From an uncultured bacterium (GTDB taxonomy: Bacteria; Planctomycetota; UBA1135; GCA-002686595): 5,955 bases of DNA. Location: the NCBI GenBank assembly GCA_902826945.1, contig CADEGS010000251.1, forward strand, positions 1 through 5,955. Reading direction: 5' to 3'. Within the stretch, counting starts at the first letter, position 1. Each line of letters starts with the position of its first letter. Below are positions 1-5,398 of this stretch, piece by piece. The position numbers were made by a program, and so were the translations under genes. Below the pieces are notes generated by a model. It did no database searches and had not been told where the DNA came from. It saw nothing but the letters and a program-made list of their open reading frames with translations.

Positions 1-6
1 GGCCTC

Positions 7-46
7 GTCGCGCCGCCAGGCGCGACCCCATCGTCGCGCAGCGACG
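7..46. repeat. Two adjacent small inverted repeats sharing a 9-bp word
   Basis: The first is a perfect 8-bp stem, GTCGCGCC (7-14) pairing with GGCGCGAC (19-26) around a 4-base loop. The second is a 6-bp stem, CGTCGC (32-37) pairing with GCGACG (41-46) around a 3-base loop. The word TCGTCGCGC occurs in both left arms, at 5-13 and 31-39, 26 bp apart. No T-run follows either hairpin, so a classical intrinsic terminator is not supported. They could end an upstream transcript, be protein-binding sites, or be chance in very GC-rich DNA. Confidence 0.4.
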
Positions 47-185
47 GAAGCACGTATCCGGTGCGGTCCCTCGGGTCGCCTCGGGGCGTGTCTCTTGCGG
101 CGGGGTGGCCCCGACCTTGTGGACCGGGGACCGCTCGCAGCCCCGAGGCTCCGACCCGCCCACCCACGGCGCGCCGGCGCGGGTG

Positions 186-214
186 TTGAACGCCGGCCGC
201 GCAGTTGGGATAAG
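186..214 (+). promoter_or_regulatory. Candidate sigma70-type promoter for the ParA gene
   Basis: TTGAAC (186-191) matches four of six bases of the -35 consensus. It is followed after exactly 17 bp by GATAAG (209-214), which matches four of six bases of TATAAT. A start about 7 bases downstream falls at roughly 220-222, on or next to the GTG/ATG start codons at 220 and 223. The mRNA would then be leaderless or nearly so. An alternative reading of the -10 is TGGGAT (206-211). This is a pattern match only. Confidence 0.35.
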
Positions 215-222
215 AGCCGGTG

Positions 223-1026
223 ATGCAGACCTGGGCGCTCGCGAACCAGAAGGGCGGCACGGGCAAGACCACCACGGCGATCAACCTCGCCGCCGCGCTC
301 GCCTCGCAGGGCAAGCGCGTGCTGCTGGTGGACCTCGACCCCCAGGCGCACGCGACGCTGGGGCTGGGCTGCGACGGCTCGGCCGGCCCGTCCGTGGTGG
401 ACGCGCTGCGCGGGCGCGCGGGCCTGACCGAGGCGCTGCGCGCGGTGCCGGGCGGCTTCCACCTCGTGCCGGCCACGCTCGCGCTGGCCGAGTTCGAGGA
501 GGAGGCCGAGCACGCGCTCGGGCCGGAGCGCGTGCTCGGCGGCGTGCTCGAGGCCGTCCTGGACCGCTACGACTGGGCCATCCTCGACTGCCCGCCGCGC
601 GCCGACGGCGTCCTGTGCGCCAACGCCGTGCGCGCCAGCGACACGGTGCTGCTCGTGGTCGAGACCGGCGCCTTCGCGCTGCAAGGGGCGCTGCGCGCGC
701 GCACGATCTTCGACGAGCTCGCGCGCGGCCTGGGGCGCGCGCTCGACGTGCGCATCCTGGCCACGCTCTTCCAGCCGCGCTCGCCGTTCTCGCGCGAGGT
801 GCTGGTCGCGATGCAGGCGCGCTTCGGACGCGCCATGCTCGACTCGGTCGTGCGCGAGAGCGTGCGGCTGCGCGAGGCCGCCGGGTTCGGCGTGCCCGTG
901 CGCCAGCTCGACCGCGAGTCCGCCGCCGCGCGCGACTTCGAGGCGCTGGCGCGCGAGGTGATGGAGCTCGGACGGCGCGCCGCGCCGCGCGCGGAGCGCG
1001 TTCCCGCCGTCGAGGGGCTGCCATGA
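223..1026 (+). CDS. ParA/Soj-family deviant Walker A ATPase
   Basis: This is a 267-residue cytoplasmic P-loop ATPase of the ParA/Soj/MinD class, which form ATP-dependent dimers and position DNA or protein cargo. The deviant Walker A motif KGGTGKTT lies at residues 10-17, with signature lysine K10 and P-loop lysine K15. The switch I (Walker A') segment LLVDLDPQAHAT follows at 34-45, and Walker B AILDCPPR at 119-126. The length and the absence of an N-terminal HTH fit the short Soj-like chromosomal type; there is no C-terminal amphipathic helix as in MinD. ATG at 223 places the P-loop right at the N-terminus, as is usual. GTG at 220 would add one residue. There is no strong Shine-Dalgarno, only AGAG at 213-216. 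The gene overlaps the next by ATGA, so the two are probably translationally coupled. No ParB is seen. The cargo (chromosome, plasmid or protein cluster) cannot be told from sequence. Confidence 0.9.
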   Translation: MQTWALANQKGGTGKTTTAINLAAALASQGKRVLLVDLDPQAHATLGLGCDGSAGPSVVDALRGRAGLTEALRAVPGGFHLVPATLALAEFEEEAEHALGPERVLGGVLEAVLDRYDWAILDCPPRADGVLCANAVRASDTVLLVVETGAFALQGALRARTIFDELARGLGRALDVRILATLFQPRSPFSREVLVAMQARFGRAMLDSVVRESVRLREAAGFGVPVRQLDRESAAARDFEALAREVMELGRRAAPRAERVPAVEGLP

Positions 1027-1628
1027 AGGATCTGTCGCTCCTGTGCAACCTGCACGCCGAGGGTCCCGCCACCCTGACGCTCCTGCGGCGCGACGGGTGC
1101 GAGTCGCTCTCGGCCCTGCTCGAGTACGAGCCGCGCGACCTGGCGCGTCTGCTCGAGTGGGACGACGCGCGCGCCGAGCGCTTCTTGCGCGAGGCCGCCG
1201 AGCTGGGCGAGCGACTGGCCGACGGCCTGCTCGAGCCGGAGGCGGTGCTGGCCGTGGACGAGGCGTTCGAGGCGGAGGACGAGGGCGCGGAGGAGCCGGA
1301 GCCCGAGGAGGCCGCCGCGCCGCTGCGCGGGGTCCTGCTCGCCTGGCGCAGCCTCGACGAGCGCGAGCCTCCCGCGCCTCCCGTGGGCTACGTCCTGCCG
1401 CGTCCGCCGGAGCCGGCGGGCACGGCGCTGCGCGCGCTGGCGCTCGAGGGCCTCGAGCCCGACCTCCTGCGCCGGCTGGCCGAGGCCGGCGTGCGCACGG
1501 CCGAGGAGCTCGCCCGCCGCCCGCCGCTCGAGCTCGCACGCGCGCTCGACCTCGGCCTCACGCGCGTGCTGCGGCTGCGCTTCCTGGTCGGCCGCGCCAC
1601 GCGCACGGCGGCCGCGCGGCCGCTCTAG
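1023..1628 (+). CDS. Helix-hairpin-helix-like protein, putative ParA partner
   Basis: This 201-residue protein has no name I recognise. It has three visible parts. Residues 14-63 form a helical segment (GPATLTLLRRDGC, then a conserved-looking REAAELGERL) that resembles the HhH/SAM-like folds in which a loop glycine contacts the DNA backbone. Residues 73-98 are an acidic, probably disordered linker rich in Glu and Ala. Residues 141-190 form a second segment, with LEGLEPDLLRRLAEAGV followed by RTAEELARRPPLELARAL, which looks like another HhH pair of the type that ends RNA polymerase alpha or DUF4332-like proteins. There is no signal peptide or membrane segment. The start ATG overlaps the TGA of the ParA gene, so the two are made together. 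By position it replaces ParB, and DNA binding or recruitment of ParA is inferred from that. The gene ends two bases after a 16-bp palindrome and shares CTAG with the convergent gene's stop. Confidence 0.8.
   Translation: MKDLSLLCNLHAEGPATLTLLRRDGCESLSALLEYEPRDLARLLEWDDARAERFLREAAELGERLADGLLEPEAVLAVDEAFEAEDEGAEEPEPEEAAAPLRGVLLAWRSLDEREPPAPPVGYVLPRPPEPAGTALRALALEGLEPDLLRRLAEAGVRTAEELARRPPLELARALDLGLTRVLRLRFLVGRATRTAAARPL
1608..1623. repeat. 16-bp perfect palindrome at the convergent gene ends
   Basis: The sequence GCGGCCGCGCGGCCGC is its own reverse complement and consists of two abutting copies of GCGGCCGC. It can fold as a 6-bp GC stem with a GCGC loop on either strand. It lies inside the last codons of the HhH gene (Ala-Ala-Arg-Pro) and, for the minus-strand gene, just past its stop. 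No T-run follows on either strand, so at most it is a bidirectional U-less terminator or pause site. Confidence 0.4.
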
Positions 1629-2761
1629 CCGTCCTTGCTGCCGGCCGAGAGGAAGCCCTCCAGCCGGCTCTGCCACTGCGGGTTCTTCGGGTCGAGCTCG
1701 ATGCAGCGGCGGATGGTCGTCAGGGCCTCCTCGCGGTGCCCGAGCTCGAACAGGCAGCAGGCCAGCGTGTCCACCACGTAGGGATCGGACGGCGCGATCT
1801 CGGCGCAGCGGCGCGCGACCTCGAGCGCGAAGCGCAGGTCGTCGGGCACGAGGTGCTTGCGGTACTCGTAGAGGTACCACGCGACGTTGTTCCCGACGCT
1901 CGCGCGCAGGTCGTCGGGCACGGTGCTCCACAGCGAGCGGCAGGCCTCCAGCCACTTCGCGAGGTGCCGGCCGGCGTCCTCCGGCGAGCGCGCGCGGTCG
2001 AAGTGCAGCCGCTCGTACGTCCACAGCGCCTGCCAGGCGGGGTAGGCGAGCTCGGCGGGCGGCCCCTCGTCGAGGTAGGCGTAGACCGGCTCCAGGCGCA
2101 GGTCCTGCTTCACGCCGGACAGGAGCGTCCTCAGGCGCACGCGCCGCGCGGGCGCCGAGCGTCCCTCGGGATCGCGCTCGAGGATCGCGCGGATCTGCTC
2201 CTCCGCGCCCGCGGCGTCGCCGAGCTTGTCGAGCTTCTGCGCCAGCTGGAAGCGCGCCTCGAGGTCGCCCGGGTCCGTCTTCAGCAGCTCGCGCAGGTGG
2301 TGCAGGGTGCCCTCGTTGCGCTCGATGCGGCGCACCTGCGCGAGGAATGCCTGGGGCGCGAGGTAGTCGGTCAGGACGTCGCGCACCTCGCCGTCGGGGT
2401 TCAGGAACACGAGCGTGGGGTAGGTGCGCACGTGGAAGAGCTTCGCCAGCGGCTGGCCGCGCTCGCTCTCGGCGTCGATCGCGTAGCAGAGCACGTCCTT
2501 CAGCTCGCCGACCACCGCGGGGTCGCGCAGCGTGGTCCGCTCGAGCTTGCGGCACCACACGCACCACGAGGTCCAGAACTCGACGAAGACCAGGCGCTCC
2601 TCGCGGGCCGCGCTGGCGAGCAGGTCGTCCCAGGTGCCGGCGAACCAGGGGACCTGGACGTCCTGCGCCTGGACCGCGACGGCCCGGGCCGCGGCGGGAG
2701 CGGGCGCGGGCTCGCACGGGGCGGCGTTCGCGAGGGCGAGGATCGAGGCGCAGAGGAGCAT
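1625..2761 (-). CDS. Exported thioredoxin-fold protein with C-terminal TPR repeats
   Basis: This 378-residue protein begins with a hydrophobic stretch (LLCASILALANA, residues 2-13) resembling a short signal peptide, followed by an Ala/Pro-rich linker to about residue 35. The n-region lacks a Lys or Arg, which weakens the call. A thioredoxin-like domain spans about 38-150. It has FVEFWTSWC-V-W-C, giving a redox CVWC motif at 67-70, and a cis-proline at P115 in TYPT, then FLNPDGE. This pattern resembles the DsbD C-terminal/thioredoxin_7 group, so disulfide reduction or exchange outside the cytoplasm is likely. Residues 150-378 are helical, with TPR-like repeats at about 165-198 and 325-358 (ending in the typical ALTTIRRCIELDPKN), suggesting protein binding. 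The ATG at 2761 is chosen because it puts the hydrophobic segment at the N-terminus. An in-frame ATG at 2869 would add 36 non-signal-like residues and bury the promoter palindromes. The gene is convergent with the HhH gene and divergent from the aminotransferase gene. Its substrate is unknown. Confidence 0.82.
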   Translation of the reverse strand: MLLCASILALANAAPCEPAPAPAAARAVAVQAQDVQVPWFAGTWDDLLASAAREERLVFVEFWTSWCVWCRKLERTTLRDPAVVGELKDVLCYAIDAESERGQPLAKLFHVRTYPTLVFLNPDGEVRDVLTDYLAPQAFLAQVRRIERNEGTLHHLRELLKTDPGDLEARFQLAQKLDKLGDAAGAEEQIRAILERDPEGRSAPARRVRLRTLLSGVKQDLRLEPVYAYLDEGPPAELAYPAWQALWTYERLHFDRARSPEDAGRHLAKWLEACRSLWSTVPDDLRASVGNNVAWYLYEYRKHLVPDDLRFALEVARRCAEIAPSDPYVVDTLACCLFELGHREEALTTIRRCIELDPKNPQWQSRLEGFLSAGSKDG

Positions 2762-2793
2762 GTCTTCGGTGGTCCGCAGGGCGGCGGTCGCCC

Positions 2794-2818
2794 ATGGTAT
2801 TTCGGCCGGCTCCGGCCG
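2794..2818 (-). promoter_or_regulatory. Candidate promoter and operator for the thioredoxin-TPR gene
   Basis: On the minus strand, TACCAT (2799 down to 2794) could be a -10 box. It lies 32 bases before the ATG at 2761, which gives a leader of about 26 bases. Directly upstream, three bases away, is the palindrome CGGCCGG-CT-CCGGCCG (2803-2818), which would fill the -35/-10 spacer, a usual place for a repressor operator. The -35 position holds only a poor match (CTGGCG). The element is inferred from its layout only. Confidence 0.35.
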
Positions 2819-2866
2819 CCAGTCGAGCCCCCATCCCGCAGGGTCGGCGGACGGCCGGTCCGGCCG
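2803..2866. repeat. Pair of near-identical GC palindromes in the divergent region
   Basis: Two perfect inverted repeats have identical 7-bp arms: CGGCCGG-CT-CCGGCCG at 2803-2818 and CGGCCGG-T-CCGGCCG at 2852-2866. Their centres are about 48 bp apart, and each right half continues into the same word TCCGGCCGC. They flank the middle of the 191-bp space between two divergent genes. They may bind a dimeric regulator co-operatively, or be REP-like hairpins. Chance is possible in DNA this GC-rich, but two copies with the same arms in one short region is notable. Confidence 0.5.
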
Positions 2867-2885
2867 CATGCGGGCCTTCTCGGAG

Positions 2886-2922
2886 CGGCTTTTCGTACCA
2901 TACGCCTTCCTTACCGAAGCCG
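2886..2922 (+). promoter_or_regulatory. Candidate -10 box inside an inverted repeat, aminotransferase promoter
   Basis: TACCAT (2896-2901) is a TAnnAT-type -10 candidate in the least GC-rich part of the divergent region, about 50 bases before the aminotransferase start. It is enclosed by an imperfect inverted repeat: CGGCTTTTCG (2886-2895) pairs with CGAAGCCG (2915-2922) as 8 bp with a two-base bulge. A convincing -35 is not visible. The repeat could be an operator, or a hairpin spanning the start of transcription. Confidence 0.35.
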
Positions 2923-2952
2923 ATCGACCCCGGCCCGCCGGGCGCGCGCAGG

Positions 2953-4206
2953 ATGTGCGCCGTGACCTCCACGACTCCCTCGAGCCAGCATCTGATCCCC
3001 GAGAGCTCCGCCCGCCCGGCGGACGACCCGATCTTCGCGCTCGCCGCCGAGGCCGAGCGTCGCGCGCGCGCGGGCGAGGACGTCCTGAACTCGACCATCG
3101 GCGCGCTGACCGACGACACGGGCCGGCTGGCGCTCTTGCCCTCGGTGTTCGAGGCCATGCAGCGCGTGCCGCGCCACGTGGCCGCTGCGTACGCGCCGAT
3201 CGCCGGCCCGGCCGCCTACCTCGAGGCCGTGCGGCGCGACCTGTTCGGCGAGGGAGCGCTCTTCGCCGACTCGCTCGCCGTGGCGACGCCGGGCGGCACG
3301 GGCGCGTGCCACCACGCGATCGTCAACTTCCTCGAGCCGGGCCAGAAGCTCCTGACCGCGTCGTACTTCTGGGGCCCCTACGGCACGCTCGCGACGCACA
3401 CGCGGCGCGGGCTCGCGACCTTCCGCACCTTCCGCCCGGACGGGCGCCTCGACGTCGGCGCCTTCGCCGAGGCGCTGCACGAGCTGATCCTGCGCCAGGG
3501 CCGCGCGCTGGTCTTCCTGAACACGCCCTGCCACAACCCGACGGGCTACGCGCTCGACGACGAGGACTGGCAGGCGCTGGGCGACGCGCTGCTCGACGCG
3601 GGCGAGCGCGGCCCCGTGACGCTCCTGTGCGACCTGGCCTACGCCAAGTTCGCGCCGCCGGGGCCGGAGCTCTGGCTGCGCCACGTCGAGCGCCTCGCCG
3701 GCCGCGTCGGGTGCCTCTTCGCCTGGACGGCCTCGAAGGCCTTCGCGCAGTACGGCGCGCGCGTGGGCGCGCTGGTCGCGCTCGCGCCCGACCCCGAGGA
3801 GCGCACGCGCATCGGCAACGCGCTCTCCTTCTCCTGCCGCGGCACCTGGTCGAACTGCAACCACCTCGGCATGCTGGCCGTGGCGGAGCTGTTGCGCGAC
3901 CGCGAGCTGCGCGCGCAGAGCGACCGCGAGCGCGACGAGCTGCGCCGGCTGCTCGGCGAGCGCGTGACGGCCTTCAACGCCCTGGCGCGCGAGAGCGGGC
4001 TCTCCTTCCCGCGCTACGAGGGCGGCTTCTTCGTGACGGTCTTCACGCCCGACGCGGCGCGCACCGCCGAGCGCATGCGCGCCGACGGCGTGTTCGTCGT
4101 GCCGCTGCAGGGCGCCGTGCGCGTCGCCCTGTGCTCGACGCCGGTGCGCTCCGTCCCGCGCCTGGTCGAGTCGCTGCGGCGCGCCGTGCTGGCCGCGCGC
4201 GGCTGA
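2953..4206 (+). CDS. Class I PLP aminotransferase, aspartate/aromatic type
   Basis: This 417-residue cytoplasmic fold-type I enzyme would move an amino group between an amino acid and a 2-oxo acid. Aligned by eye to E. coli AspC, nearly all key residues are present. They are Y80 (PLP phosphate, cf. Y70), W140 in SYFWGPYG (ring stacking), N195 in CHNPTG, D227 and Y230 in CDLAYAKF, the Schiff-base lysine K262 in TASKAF, R270 in YGARVG, and R390 (substrate alpha-carboxylate, cf. R386). R296, three residues before a W-S-N triplet, lines up with R292 of AspC, which grips the distal carboxylate. A dicarboxylic substrate such as aspartate, glutamate or 2-oxoglutarate is therefore likely as one partner. 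The C-terminal motif EGGFFVTVF matches the family. The ATG at 2953 directly abuts AGG. GTG at 2962, eight bases after AGGA, is an equally plausible start three codons in. The stop is 20 bp from the next gene, implying an operon. The true second substrate is unknown; its divergence from AspC/TyrB suggests a specialised role. Confidence 0.85.
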   Translation: MCAVTSTTPSSQHLIPESSARPADDPIFALAAEAERRARAGEDVLNSTIGALTDDTGRLALLPSVFEAMQRVPRHVAAAYAPIAGPAAYLEAVRRDLFGEGALFADSLAVATPGGTGACHHAIVNFLEPGQKLLTASYFWGPYGTLATHTRRGLATFRTFRPDGRLDVGAFAEALHELILRQGRALVFLNTPCHNPTGYALDDEDWQALGDALLDAGERGPVTLLCDLAYAKFAPPGPELWLRHVERLAGRVGCLFAWTASKAFAQYGARVGALVALAPDPEERTRIGNALSFSCRGTWSNCNHLGMLAVAELLRDRELRAQSDRERDELRRLLGERVTAFNALARESGLSFPRYEGGFFVTVFTPDAARTAERMRADGVFVVPLQGAVRVALCSTPVRSVPRLVESLRRAVLAARG

Positions 4207-4226
4207 GCGCGGCGCTCCCGGCCGGC

Positions 4227-5378
4227 ATGGGGGCCTCGCTCGTCAACGCCGCGCGGCGCGCGGGGCCGCTCGGGCCGCCGCCCCCGCGCGAGCCGCTGGC
4301 CTTCCACCGCCGGCTGCCCGGCTACGCGCCGACGCCGCTCGTGGCCTCGGACGCGCTGGCGCGCGCGGCCGGCGTCGGCGCGCTGCTCGTCAAGCTCGAG
4401 CGCGAGCGGCTCGGCCTGCCCTCGTTCAAGGTGCTGGGCGGGTCGTGGGCGACCTGGCGGCTGGTCGCGCGCGCGCTGGGCGGCGCGCCCGAGGGCTGGG
4501 ACACGCTCGACGCGCTGCGCGCGCGGCTGGAGCCGCTGCGCCCGCGCACGCTCGTCACCGCCACCGACGGCAACCACGGGCGCGGCGTGGCGCGCGTGGC
4601 GCGCCTCTTCGGCTTCGACGCGCACGTGCTCGTGCCGCGCGGCACCGCGGCGGCGCGCTGCGCGGCGATCGCCGCGGAGGGCGCCCGCCTGGACGTGGTG
4701 GACGGCACCTACGACGACGCGGTCGCGCGCGCCGCGGCCCTCGCGCGCGCGGCGGCGGGGCGCGCCTGGCTCGTGCAGGACACCTCGTGGGAGGGCTACG
4801 ACGAGGTGCCGCGCTGGGTCGTCGAGGGCTACGCGACGCTCTTCCTCGAGGTGGACGAGGCGCTGGCCGCGCGCGGCGCGGCGCCGCCAGAGCTCGTGCT
4901 GGTCCCGGTCGGCGTGGGCGCGCTGCTCGCGGCGGCGCTGGCGCACGCCGCGCACGCCTGGCCGGGCGCGCGCGTCGTCAGCGTCGAGCCGCTGGGCGCC
5001 GACTGCGCGCGCGCCGCGCTCGCCGCGGGCCGCGTCGTGCGCCTGGAGGGCCCCGCCACGCACGCCTCGGTGATGGCCGGCCTGAACTGCGGGACGCTGG
5101 CGACGCTGGTCTGGCCGCTCGTGCGCGACGGCCTGGCGGGCGCGCTGGCGATCGAGGACCGCTGGTGCCTGGAGGCCATGCGCGCCCTCGCGCGCGAGGG
5201 GCACGCGGTGGGGGAGAGCGGCGCCGCCGCGCTGGCGGGCCTCTTCGCGCTGCGCGCGGACCCGGCGCACGCGCCGCTCGCGCGCGCGCTCGCGCTCGGC
5301 CCGCGCACGCGGGTGCTGCTGCTCGCCACCGAGGGCGTGACGGATCCCGAACACTGGGCGCGCGTCGTCGGCGCCTGA
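4227..5378 (+). CDS. dpaL: Diaminopropionate ammonia-lyase-like PLP enzyme
   Basis: This 383-residue enzyme is fold-type II (tryptophan synthase beta type) and matches the diaminopropionate ammonia-lyase family, which turns 2,3-diaminopropionate into pyruvate and two ammonia. The N-terminal family signature FHRRLPGYAPTPLV is at 26-39. The Schiff-base lysine is K68 in LPSFKVLGGSWA. D114 in TATDGNHGRG and D185 in QDTSWEGYDE correspond to the two catalytic aspartates of the E. coli YgeX enzyme (D120 and D189 as I recall). A glycine-rich phosphate loop, PVGVGALLAAA, is at 227-237, MAGLNCGT at 283-290, and GESGAAALAGL at 329-339. C260 and C288 sit near the positions of the disulfide reported for YgeX. 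Length is close to the 398 residues of YgeX. The ATG at 4227 lacks a clear Shine-Dalgarno. The gene follows the aminotransferase by 20 bp and is followed by a methyltransferase after 20 bp. Activity on D-serine or another beta-substituted amino acid is an alternative within this fold. Confidence 0.87.
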   Translation: MGASLVNAARRAGPLGPPPPREPLAFHRRLPGYAPTPLVASDALARAAGVGALLVKLERERLGLPSFKVLGGSWATWRLVARALGGAPEGWDTLDALRARLEPLRPRTLVTATDGNHGRGVARVARLFGFDAHVLVPRGTAAARCAAIAAEGARLDVVDGTYDDAVARAAALARAAAGRAWLVQDTSWEGYDEVPRWVVEGYATLFLEVDEALAARGAAPPELVLVPVGVGALLAAALAHAAHAWPGARVVSVEPLGADCARAALAAGRVVRLEGPATHASVMAGLNCGTLATLVWPLVRDGLAGALAIEDRWCLEAMRALAREGHAVGESGAAALAGLFALRADPAHAPLARALALGPRTRVLLLATEGVTDPEHWARVVGA

Positions 5379-5386
5379 GCGCCGGC

Positions 5387-5392
5387 TAGGAT
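5387..5392 (+). promoter_or_regulatory. Candidate -10 box TAGGAT for a leaderless methyltransferase mRNA
   Basis: TAGGAT lies in the 20-bp gap after the ammonia-lyase stop, and its last base is six bases before the GTG start. That spacing puts transcription start on the start codon itself, the layout of leaderless genes in several GC-rich phyla. The hexamer stands out from surrounding GC-only sequence. No -35 match was established, and read-through from the upstream operon is equally possible. Confidence 0.35.
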
Positions 5393-5398
5393 CTCGGC

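Larger units (their letters stand above)
1..219. other. Upstream non-coding leader of the ParA gene
   Basis: I see no convincing gene here. All three forward frames stay open for most of the stretch, but their translations are low-complexity Arg/Pro/Gly strings typical of GC-rich non-coding DNA. One forward frame is open from base 1 to a TGA at 187-189, so the tail of an upstream gene cannot be excluded. On the minus strand an ATG at 31-29 could open a leftward gene running out of the window, but only ten codons are visible. The stretch holds two small hairpins at its left end and a candidate promoter at its right end, both listed separately. Confidence 0.5.

Noticed and set aside
109..129. 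CCCCG/CGGGG inverted repeat upstream of the ParA gene
   Set aside because: Only five pairs before mismatches, in GC-rich DNA. Too weak to call an operator or terminator.
1..189. Open forward frame that could be the end of an upstream gene
   Set aside because: The translation is Pro/Arg/Gly/Ser-rich without any motif, and hairpins lie inside it. It is not supportable as a gene from this window.
2762..2869. N-terminal extension of the thioredoxin-TPR gene to an ATG at 2869
   Set aside because: It would place 36 charged, Pro-rich residues before the hydrophobic signal-like segment and would cover both promoter palindromes. The ATG at 2761 is more natural.
567..3158. A very long open frame on the minus strand (863 codons) crossing several genes
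   Set aside because: It is Arg/Ala/Gly/Pro-rich throughout, has no recognisable motif, and overlaps genes with clear domains in other frames. Long antisense open frames are expected at this GC content.
2532..4226. Upstream extension of the ammonia-lyase frame through the aminotransferase gene
   Set aside because: The frame is open, but its translation before 4227 is an Arg/Ala-rich shadow. Family similarity begins only after the ATG at 4227.
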